DNA of 43,745 nucleotides, taken from assembly GCA_021842465.1 (NCBI GenBank), contig JAKBZN010000020.1:1-43745 (forward strand), read 5' to 3'. A program made the translations under genes and the position numbers. Source of the stretch: Pseudomonadota bacterium (GTDB lineage: Bacteria; Pseudomonadota; Gammaproteobacteria; Burkholderiales; Burkholderiaceae_F). Below are positions 36,968 through 43,745 of the stretch, piece by piece. The notes under the pieces are model-generated. The model was not told where the DNA came from. It saw nothing but the letters and a program-made list of their open reading frames with translations, and did not search any database. The first letter of the stretch is position 1. Every line of letters begins with the position of its first letter.

Positions 36968-36983
36968 TTCGAATATTATCGAA
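36968..36983. promoter_or_regulatory. ars operator overlapping the arsR promoter
   Basis: TTCGAATATTATCGAA: a dyad with TTCGA arms in an AT-rich island. On the minus strand GATAAT (36975-36980) inside it is a good -10, placing transcription start near 36968, a few bases before the ATG. ArsR bound here would block its own operon. Confidence 0.65.
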
Positions 36984-37168
36984 TTTACGGCGATTGCGCA
37001 GCAACGCCCCACGCCGGCGCAACGATCGACCGCGACGTCGTCCGATCGCGCTCGATCGGACTCTTTGGTAAAATTGCGGTCTCTCCGGTTTTCCTTCGAC
37101 GCGAGCCGCGTCACCGCAACCACGACCGCAGCGACGACGTCGCGCAACCGGCGGACTCGCGGCCTCGA

Positions 37169-37204
37169 CGAAACGCAACGACGTTTCGCCGTTCCTCGAA
37201 CGGC
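37169..37204 (+). promoter_or_regulatory. two adjacent hairpins in the otsA leader
   Basis: CGAAACG/CGTTTCG (6-nt loop, 37169-37188) and GCCGTTC/GAACGGC (3-nt loop, 37188-37204) stand back to back. The ribosome binding site AAGGAG at 37207-37212 follows at once. They may tune ribosome access or mRNA stability; temperature or osmotic control is speculation. Confidence 0.5.
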
Positions 37205-37217
37205 AAAAGGAGTGCGC

Positions 37218-39491
37218 GTGCGATTCTCTCTACGCTTCATCGTTCCGTTGGCCATCACGCTTGCCGTGATCGCATATGCAGTCGTTCCGCTTGCGGATTC
37301 GCTGACGCTGCAATGGTTCGTCCACGATCTCGATGCCCGCTCGACCCTGATCGCCAACACGATGCAGGACCCCCTGCAGGAAGACCTCAAGGTCGGGTCG
37401 CGCGGGCGCATCGTGGCCTATTTCAACCGCATCACGCAGGACCAACGCCTCGCCGCGATCGGGTTCTGCCCCGATTCGAAATCGCCGCTCCTGGCGACGC
37501 GCAACTTTCCCAAGGCGGTCGCCTGCTCGGACCTCGACCGCTTCCAGATTTCCGCGGAACGCGACCTGACCACGCCGACCGGCACCTTCCACATTTCGGT
37601 GCTGCCGGTGGCCGCCAAGGGCGAGCCCCTCGGACAGCTCATCCTCGTGCACGACACGAGCTTCATCCGCAAGCGCAGCCTGCAGACCGAGCGGTACCTG
37701 TTCTACTTCTTCATCGCCCTCGGCACCGTCATTTCCATCGTCACGGTGATCGTCGCGGAATTGAGCTGGCGCGGCCTGGTGCAGGGCACGCGCGCGCTGC
37801 TGCGCGGCGAGGGGCTGCTGCGTCCGGCGGAACGCATCACGATCCCGGAATTGCGCCCGATCGAGCGCGACCTGCGTCAGCTGATGCGCGACGTGCGCTC
37901 CGAAATCCAGCTTCGCGACGACAGCCAGGTGTCGTGGACGCCGGAAATGCTGCGGCAGATCCTGCACGACGATCTGCGCGACCAGGAAATCATCGTCGTC
38001 TCCAACCGCGAACCGTACATCCACGTCCACGGCGAGCATGGCATCGAAGTGCGCCGCCCCGCCAGCGGCCTCGTCACCGCGCTCGAACCAGTGCTGCGGG
38101 CCTGCTCCGGCACCTGGATCGCACACGGCGCGGGGCCTGCCGACCGCGAAGTCGTCGACAAGCACGATCGGGTGGCGGTGCCGCCCGGCCAGCCGGCATA
38201 CCAGATCCGCCGCATCTGGCTCACGCCGGAAGAAGAGGCGGGTCATTACCTCGGATTCTCCAACGAGGGGTTGTGGCCCCTCTGCCACATCGCGCACGTC
38301 CGCCCGGTGTTCCGCAGCTCCGACTGGGAACACTACGTCGCGGTCAACCAGAAGTTCGCCCGCGCGGTGTCCGAAGAAGCCAAGGGTCCGAACCCGATCG
38401 TCCTGGTGCAGGACTATCATTTCGCCTTGCTGCCGCGGATGATCCGCGAGCGCATGCCGGATGCGACGATCATCACCTTCTGGCACATTCCCTGGCCCAA
38501 CCCCGAGTCGTTCGCGATCTGCCCCTGGCAGGCAGAAATCGTCGACGGGCTGCTGGGCAGCAGCATCCTGGGCTTTCACACCCAGTTCCACTGCAACAAT
38601 TTCGTCGACACGGTCGAGCGCGCGATCGAGGCGCGGGTGGACCGCGAAACCCTCACCGTGTCGTACGGAGGCAAGCAGACCGCCGTCAAGCGCTACCCGA
38701 TCTCGATCGAGTGGCCGCCGGCGCCGGAAGCACGCCGGGATCCGGTGGAGAGCTGCCGCGCCGAGATCCGCCGCAAGAACGGCCTGCCCGCCCAGCACCT
38801 GCTCGGCATCGGCGTCGATCGGCTCGACTACACCAAGGGCATCATCGAGCGCTTTCGCGCCGTCGAGCGCCTGCTGGAAATCGAACCGCAATGGGTCGGC
38901 AAGTTCACCTTCATCCAGATCGCCGCGCCGTCGCGTTCGAGCATTCCCGAATACGAGGCCTTCGAGGTGCAGGTGCGCGCGCTGGCGACCCGGATCAACG
39001 CGCGGTTTTCCGGCGACGGACCGCCGCCGATCCTGCTCAAGGTGGAGCACCACGATCCCGAGTCGGTGTACCGCCACTACCGCGCCGCCGACGTCTGCTA
39101 CGTGAGCAGCCTGCACGACGGCATGAACCTGGTCGCAAAGGAGTTCGTCGCCTGCCGCGACGACGAGCGCGGCGTGCTGGTGCTGAGCCGATTCACCGGC
39201 GCCGCGCGTGAACTACCGGAGGCGCTGATCGTGAACCCGTACGACATCGACCAATGCGCGATGGCCCTCCATGTCGCGCTCGAAATGCCGCTGCCCGAAC
39301 AGCGTGCGCGCATGCGCCTGATGCGCGCACTGATCCAGGAATTCAACGTCTATCGCTGGGCGGGTCGGATGCTGCTCGACGCCGCCGGCATGCGCATGCG
39401 CCGGCGCGTGCTGTCGGGAAGCCGCAGCAGCGCCTCGACGGTGATCCCGATCCGCTCGGCGTCATCGACCGCCGGACGGTTGCGCTATTGA
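37218..39491 (+). CDS. otsA: trehalose-6-phosphate synthase with N-terminal membrane sensor-like module
   Basis: A 757-residue protein, far longer than the 450-500 of plain OtsA. Residues 5-25 are a membrane span, about 30-150 a periplasmic region ([20 protein letters not shown]), and about 160-182 a second span ([20 protein letters not shown]) followed by a HAMP-like linker. The GT20 domain runs from about 254 to 735 with [50 protein letters not shown] and the sugar-nucleotide site [16 protein letters not shown]. It makes trehalose-6-phosphate from nucleotide-glucose and glucose-6-phosphate. Start: GTG 37218, with AAGGAG 5 bp upstream. The layout suggests synthesis tied to an envelope signal. 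The basic, Ser-rich tail is not part of the family. Confidence 0.9.
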   Translation: MRFSLRFIVPLAITLAVIAYAVVPLADSLTLQWFVHDLDARSTLIANTMQDPLQEDLKVGSRGRIVAYFNRITQDQRLAAIGFCPDSKSPLLATRNFPKAVACSDLDRFQISAERDLTTPTGTFHISVLPVAAKGEPLGQLILVHDTSFIRKRSLQTERYLFYFFIALGTVISIVTVIVAELSWRGLVQGTRALLRGEGLLRPAERITIPELRPIERDLRQLMRDVRSEIQLRDDSQVSWTPEMLRQILHDDLRDQEIIVVSNREPYIHVHGEHGIEVRRPASGLVTALEPVLRACSGTWIAHGAGPADREVVDKHDRVAVPPGQPAYQIRRIWLTPEEEAGHYLGFSNEGLWPLCHIAHVRPVFRSSDWEHYVAVNQKFARAVSEEAKGPNPIVLVQDYHFALLPRMIRERMPDATIITFWHIPWPNPESFAICPWQAEIVDGLLGSSILGFHTQFHCNNFVDTVERAIEARVDRETLTVSYGGKQTAVKRYPISIEWPPAPEARRDPVESCRAEIRRKNGLPAQHLLGIGVDRLDYTKGIIERFRAVERLLEIEPQWVGKFTFIQIAAPSRSSIPEYEAFEVQVRALATRINARFSGDGPPPILLKVEHHDPESVYRHYRAADVCYVSSLHDGMNLVAKEFVACRDDERGVLVLSRFTGAARELPEALIVNPYDIDQCAMALHVALEMPLPEQRARMRLMRALIQEFNVYRWAGRMLLDAAGMRMRRRVLSGSRSSASTVIPIRSASSTAGRLRY

Positions 39492-39553
39492 TTGCTTCGG
39501 GCTTTGCCCTCGCAATGACGACCATTTCGTCCGTCGCAAGGTGATGGCTTGCC

Positions 39554-40300
39554 CTACGCGACCAACGCGGCCAGCCACGCATGCACCGCATGCACGTCGG
39601 GTAGCCGGAATTGCGCCGCGGTCGGTCCGTCGCCGACCTTGATCGACACGCCGCCCGCGCGATTGACCGCCTCGAACCCGGGTTCGTCGCCGAGATCGTC
39701 GCCGATGAACACCGGGCGGCGGCCGCGAAACGGCGACTCGGCGAGAAACGCCCGGATCGCGGCTCCCTTGTCATGTGCGGCGTCGAGGATTTCGACCACC
39801 ATCTTTCCCGGCTGGGCGCGAAGATTGCGGTCCGCGGCCGCGAGGTCCTGCGCGAAGTCGTGCACCGCATCGGCGAGCTCCGGCGCCGCGCGATAGTGGA
39901 TGGCGATCGCGTGCCCCTTGTCTTCTGCGCGGATCGAGGGGCCCCCGCCCACCCATGCGGCGATCCGCTGGCGCGCAGCCGCCAGCGATGCCGTGGCGGC
40001 GCCGGCTTCGTGCACCGCACCGTCCGCATCTCGGCGCTGCGCGCCGTGCTGCCCCGAAGCCGGCAAAACGAGGGGGGCGAGCAGCGTGTCGATCGACGCC
40101 AGCGAGCGGCCGCTCACGACGGCGACCGCGCCCTGCGATACCCCGAACAGCATCGTAAGCCGTTCGGCAACCTCCGGGGCGACCTGCACCATCTCGGGTG
40201 CCGGCATCATCTCCGCAAGGGTGCCGTCGATATCGAAAAACCATGCGGTCTCGCGCGGCGGAAATCGCGTCGGAACGTCCGTCCGCGGAGCGTCGCCCAT
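39554..40300 (-). CDS. otsB: trehalose-6-phosphate phosphatase
   Basis: A 248-residue HAD-superfamily phosphatase: catalytic ETAWFFDIDGTLAEM near residue 20, VAVVSGRS, QHGAQRR, and RPVFIGDDLGDEPGFEAVN. It dephosphorylates trehalose-6-phosphate. The ATG at 40300 shares its first base with the stop of the upstream GH15 gene (TGATG), so the two are coupled. It faces otsA, with 62 bp between the stop codons. Confidence 0.94.
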   Translation of the reverse strand: MGDAPRTDVPTRFPPRETAWFFDIDGTLAEMMPAPEMVQVAPEVAERLTMLFGVSQGAVAVVSGRSLASIDTLLAPLVLPASGQHGAQRRDADGAVHEAGAATASLAAARQRIAAWVGGGPSIRAEDKGHAIAIHYRAAPELADAVHDFAQDLAAADRNLRAQPGKMVVEILDAAHDKGAAIRAFLAESPFRGRRPVFIGDDLGDEPGFEAVNRAGGVSIKVGDGPTAAQFRLPDVHAVHAWLAALVA

Positions 40301-42120
40301 CAGAATGCGTCTTCCCAGGAAACGCTGATGCGCACCGCGGCGCCGATCAGCCCGACCATCGAATAGGTCTGCGGAAAATTGCCCCACAGCTCGCCCGTCG
40401 TCGGATGGATGTCCTCCGACAGCAGACCGAGCGGATTGCGATGCGCCAGGATGCGCTCGAACAAGGTGCGCGCCTCCGCCTTGCGACCGACCGTCACCAA
40501 GGCATTGATGTACCAGAAGGCGCAGATCACGAACGCGGTCTCGGGCCGCCCGAAGCCGTCGTCGCTGTCGTAGCGGTAGAGGAAGTCACCGCGCGCCAAC
40601 CGGCTCCCGACCACCTCAACGGTCCGGACGAAGCGCGGATCGTCGGCGGCCAGGAAGTCGAGTTCATGGAGGAGCAGCAACGTCGCGTCCACGTCGTCAC
40701 CGTCGAACGTCGAGACGAAGCTTTGCATCGAGTCGTTCCAGGTGCGCGCGACGATCACCGCATGCATGGCGTCGGCCTGCTCCCGCCAGTACCGGCTACG
40801 ATCCTCCTTGCCGATACGCTCGGCGATCCGCGCCAAGCGATCGCAGGCAGCCCAGCACATCACGCTGGAAAACGTGTGGACGCGCGCGACGTGGCGCAGT
40901 TCCCACGGCCCGGCATCCGGGCTGGCGAAATCGAGCGCGGCGCGGCGCCCCACCGCTTCGAGCTGCGCAAACAGGCGGTCCTGGTCCGCGAGCACGAGGC
41001 GCTGGTCGAAAAACGCATGCGTCGACGCAAGCACGATGCTGCCGTAGACGTCGTTCTGCACCTGGCGGTAGGCCTGGTTGCCGATCCGCACCGGGCCGAA
41101 GCCGCGATAGCCTCGGAGGACGTCGACGACCCGCTCGTCGAGGTCCCGGGCGCGCGTGACCCCGAACACCGGTTGCAGGTCGGCGTCCCCCATCTCGTCG
41201 ACGATGTCGCCGACAAACCCGATGTACCCCTCCATTGTCCGGGTGTCGCCCAAGCGGTTGAGGGCCTGGATGACGAAATAGGCATCGCGCACCCAGCAAT
41301 ACCGGTAATCCCAGTTGCGGCCGCTGCCCGGCGCCTCGGGAATCGACGTGGTCAGCGCCGCGACGATCGCCCCGGTCTCCTCGAAATTGCAGAGCTTGAG
41401 CGTGATGGCGGCGCGAATCACCACGTCCTGCCATTCGAACGGCACCGACAACGACCGCACCCAACCCCGCCAATGGGCCTGGGTGCGCTCGAACCAGTCG
41501 CGCGCGACCGACTCGATTCCCGACGCCGGGCTCTCGTCGCTGCCGAAGATCAGCGTCCCGGGGCCGTCGAGCAGAAACGCGCGTTCCTCGGCCACATAGG
41601 AAACCGGCAGATCGGTAGTCAGGCGCAGGCTCTGCGACGGGCCGACGTAGCGAAGGTGGTTGCTGCCGCGGGTGATTTCGGGCCGGACCGTACCGTGCTC
41701 GAAACGCGGGCGAACCCGGATCCGGATGTGGGGCCGTCCCGACAGCGGCACGACGCGCCGCACCAGCATCGAAGGTCGGTGGATCCGCTCGCCTTGGGTG
41801 TAGCGGGGTGCGAAATCGGTGATTTCGACGGCGTTGCCGGCGCGGTCTTGCAGCACCGTCCGCAAGATGGCGGAATTGGTCAGGTAGGCTTGCTCGCAAC
41901 GCACCTGATCGACGAGATCGATCGTGAAGCTGCCGTCGAAACCGGCGTCAGCGTCGTCGCACCCCGCTTGGGGCGCGTCTCCACCCCGGCCATCGATCAG
42001 GCGGCAGAACACCGGGTCGCCGTCGAAGCGGGGGAAACAACCCCAGACGATGCTGCCGTGGGGGTCGACGAGCGCGGCAATCGCGCAGTTGCCGATCACC
42101 CCGAGATGCAAATCATCCAT
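40300..42120 (-). CDS. GH15-family glycoside hydrolase (trehalase/glucoamylase-like)
   Basis: A 606-residue cytoplasmic-type GH15: N-terminal beta domain (HLGVIGNCAIAALVDPHGSI, FPRFDGDPVFCRLID) and an (alpha/alpha)6 barrel with SGRNWDYRYCWVRDAYFVIQ, FGPVRIGNQAYRQVQNDVYG and the second acidic region DDGFGRPETAFVICAFWYIN. Clustering with otsA/otsB is frequent in proteobacteria; members of this group have been shown or proposed to cleave trehalose or short alpha-glucans. The ATG at 42120 fits the usual MDDLxLGxIGN start; the Shine-Dalgarno sequence is weak. Divergent from the HD-GYP gene. Confidence 0.9.
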   Translation of the reverse strand: MDDLHLGVIGNCAIAALVDPHGSIVWGCFPRFDGDPVFCRLIDGRGGDAPQAGCDDADAGFDGSFTIDLVDQVRCEQAYLTNSAILRTVLQDRAGNAVEITDFAPRYTQGERIHRPSMLVRRVVPLSGRPHIRIRVRPRFEHGTVRPEITRGSNHLRYVGPSQSLRLTTDLPVSYVAEERAFLLDGPGTLIFGSDESPASGIESVARDWFERTQAHWRGWVRSLSVPFEWQDVVIRAAITLKLCNFEETGAIVAALTTSIPEAPGSGRNWDYRYCWVRDAYFVIQALNRLGDTRTMEGYIGFVGDIVDEMGDADLQPVFGVTRARDLDERVVDVLRGYRGFGPVRIGNQAYRQVQNDVYGSIVLASTHAFFDQRLVLADQDRLFAQLEAVGRRAALDFASPDAGPWELRHVARVHTFSSVMCWAACDRLARIAERIGKEDRSRYWREQADAMHAVIVARTWNDSMQSFVSTFDGDDVDATLLLLHELDFLAADDPRFVRTVEVVGSRLARGDFLYRYDSDDGFGRPETAFVICAFWYINALVTVGRKAEARTLFERILAHRNPLGLLSEDIHPTTGELWGNFPQTYSMVGLIGAAVRISVSWEDAF

Positions 42121-42263
42121 GGCAGTTCCGAAATATGCGGTGAGGAATGATAGCGTTTCGTGCTCGCCACGCGGCCGCGAATGCGCTACCTTGCGGGTGG
42201 CTGCGGCGCCCGCACGCCGTATCACGTCGAACGATCTCCCCACGACCCGTTCCAAGGATTCCG

Positions 42264-43625
42264 ATGGTGCCGTTGCCCCTCGACTGCCACGAATGCATCC
42301 GGCTTTTCATCGAAACGTCGCCCACGGCGGTCGCGATGTTCGACCACGAGATGCGCTACCTCGCCGTGAGCAGACGCTGGATCGACGACTACGGACTGAA
42401 CCCCGAGGCAGTGGTGGGACGCTCCCATTACGAGGTGTTTCCCGAGATCACCGACGCGTGGCGGGAGGTGCATCGGCGCGCCCTCGCCGGAGAAACGATC
42501 CAGGAGAAGAACAGTCGGTTCGTCCGCGGGGACGGATCGGTGCAATGGGTGGACTGGGAGATCCGGCCCTGGTATACCAACTCCCGAACCGTCGGCGGCG
42601 TGGTGCTCTACGCCGAGGAGGTGACGGCCGGCCAGCAGACGTCGATTGAACTGAAGCGCCGCGCGGCGCGCTATCGCGCGGTCCTGGAAACGACGATCGA
42701 GGGGTTCCTGCTGATTCGCTCGGAAGACGGCCGGATCACCGAGGTCAACGACGCCTACGTGCAGTTGTCGGGATACCCCCGCGACGAACTGCTGACGATG
42801 CGGATTTCCGATCTCGAGGCGAAGGAAAGCCACGGGGAAGTCGCCGCGCACATCGCCCGGATCAAGGAACGCGGCCACGACCGCTTCGAGACCGTCCATC
42901 GGCGCAAGGACGGCACGCTCTGGCCGGTGGAGATCGCCGTCACCCACACGACGACCCCCGAGGATCTCTATTTCGCCTTCATGCTGGACATCACCCAGCG
43001 CAAACAGGCGGAAGCACGCGTCGCCGACTACGTCACGCAACTGGAACAGTCGATGTTGGCGACCCTGGCCGCCGTCGCCAACATGGTCGAGCAACGCGAC
43101 CCCTACACCGCCGGCCACGAGCGGCGGACCGGCATCATCGCCGGCGACATCGCCCGCGAACTAGGATATTCCCCCGAGCAATGCCGCGTGCTCCAACTGG
43201 CCGGCATGGTCCACGACATCGGCAAGATCGGCGTGCCGGTGGAAATCCTGTCCAAGCCGAGCCGCCTCACGGCGGTCGAATATGAACTGGTGAAAACCCA
43301 CGTCGAACGCGGCTACGACATCCTCAAGGATGTGCGCTTCCCCTGGCCGATCGCCGACATCATCCGCCAGCACCACGAACGCCTCGACGGCAGCGGCTAT
43401 CCGCGGAATCTGCGCGGCGACGACATCCTCCCCGAAGCGCGCATCCTCGCCGTCGCTGACGTCCTGGAATCAATGGCCTCCCATCGCCCATACCGGCCGG
43501 CCCTCGGCCTGGAAGCGGGGCTCAAGGAACTCCAGAACCACCGGGGCGTCAAGTTCGACGTCGACGCAGTCGACGCGCTGCTACGGCTCATCCGCGAAAA
43601 GCAGTACGAACTCCCCCGCTATTGA
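42264..43625 (+). CDS. PAS-PAS-HD-GYP cyclic-di-GMP phosphodiesterase
   Basis: A 453-residue signalling protein. PAS 1 is about 8-120 (FIETSPTAVAMFDHEMRYLA, DDYGLNPEAVVGRSHYEVFP); PAS 2 with PAC is about 128-250 (LETTIEGFLLIRSEDGRITE, RRKDGTLWPVEIAVT). The HD-GYP domain is 265-453 with the intact metal motif MVHDIGKIGVP and HHERLDGSGYP, so it should hydrolyse c-di-GMP. No membrane span. ATG 42264 with AAGGA 6 bp upstream. Unlinked to the trehalose genes except by divergence. c-di-GMP control would suit a matrix-forming, PEP-CTERM bacterium. Confidence 0.93.
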   Translation: MVPLPLDCHECIRLFIETSPTAVAMFDHEMRYLAVSRRWIDDYGLNPEAVVGRSHYEVFPEITDAWREVHRRALAGETIQEKNSRFVRGDGSVQWVDWEIRPWYTNSRTVGGVVLYAEEVTAGQQTSIELKRRAARYRAVLETTIEGFLLIRSEDGRITEVNDAYVQLSGYPRDELLTMRISDLEAKESHGEVAAHIARIKERGHDRFETVHRRKDGTLWPVEIAVTHTTTPEDLYFAFMLDITQRKQAEARVADYVTQLEQSMLATLAAVANMVEQRDPYTAGHERRTGIIAGDIARELGYSPEQCRVLQLAGMVHDIGKIGVPVEILSKPSRLTAVEYELVKTHVERGYDILKDVRFPWPIADIIRQHHERLDGSGYPRNLRGDDILPEARILAVADVLESMASHRPYRPALGLEAGLKELQNHRGVKFDVDAVDALLRLIREKQYELPRY

Positions 43626-43675
43626 TCCGGCAACCTTGCACTTGAAATTTGATAGGACGCCCCGATATGGGGAAG

Positions 43676-43745
43676 ATGGAAGCAACCGACATGAGATCGT
43701 TGTCGCGCGAAGCGCGGCATGAGAGGCGCGTGCAGGTGATCCGCC
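43676..43745 (+). CDS. IS630-type transposase start (cut by window edge)
   Basis: Open frame to the edge, MEATDMRSLSREARHERRVQ followed by VIR. This resembles from memory the N-terminus of IS630-family transposases (LSxEARxxRRxQVIRLR preceding an HTH). GGGGAAG precedes the ATG. A small stem, CCCCGATATGGGG, lies just upstream at 43660-43672. Only about 23 residues are visible, so the assignment is tentative. Confidence 0.45.
   Translation, partial: MEATDMRSLSREARHERRVQVIR

Overview
The window is high-GC (about two thirds G+C) bacterial chromosome, most like a betaproteobacterium of the Burkholderiales type. Pointers are the giant DUF3683-FAD-oxidase-CCG fusion translationally coupled to a HIT protein, a cytochrome bd operon with a CydP small subunit, a PEP-CTERM surface protein with a sigma-54-like promoter, and an otsA/otsB/GH15 trehalose cluster. 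No rRNA or tRNA gene was recognised.

Left part (1-5.1 kb) is accessory and repeat-rich: a ribbon-helix-helix antitoxin-like gene between two 162-bp direct repeats, a small tyrosine-phosphatase-like gene, a DUF4440 gene, a RelE/ParE-type toxin-antitoxin pair with a promoter/operator touching the toxin ATG, a 53-bp GC-rich inverted repeat, a stub that looks like the start of a diversity-generating-retroelement accessory gene (avd), and a DUF1566 PEP-CTERM protein. A 220-bp repeat occurs 2.5 times in tandem at 4421-4973, with two diverged inverted copies further left.

Centre-left (5.1-16.2 kb): ilvA and srkA diverge over only 26 bp with face-to-face -10 elements. Then follows an uncharacterised three-gene set on the minus strand: a 54-aa Ala/Pro-rich peptide, a double WD40 propeller and a SUMF1/FGE-like protein without the FGE cysteines. 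It has the layout of a modified-peptide locus. The DUF3683 oxidoreductase, a HIT protein and a metallophosphoesterase come next on the plus strand.

Centre (16.2-28.5 kb): eleven minus-strand genes follow one another with gaps of at most about 70 bp: RND adaptor, RND pump, DUF2892, trxC, tolC-like, type I sulfide:quinone oxidoreductase, cydP, cydA, cydB, cydX and a methyltransferase-like membrane protein. A divergent ArsR-family regulator and a 26-bp dyad sit at the head. The set reads as a sulfide-response module: SQR oxidises sulfide into the quinone pool, the sulfide-tolerant bd oxidase drains the quinol, thioredoxin handles persulfide and the tripartite pump exports something. This is the strongest candidate for a new integrated system.

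Right part (28.5-43.7 kb): ppk2; a 26-aa membrane peptide with its own promoter and terminator; a DJ-1, Crp/Fnr, DUF2892 mini-operon; a GFA-family protein; an aldo/keto reductase; a ClC channel; an arsenic operon arsR-arsC-acr3-ogt; otsA fused to an N-terminal membrane sensor-like module; otsB-GH15; a PAS-PAS-HD-GYP protein; and, at the right edge, the first codons of what looks like an IS630-type transposase.
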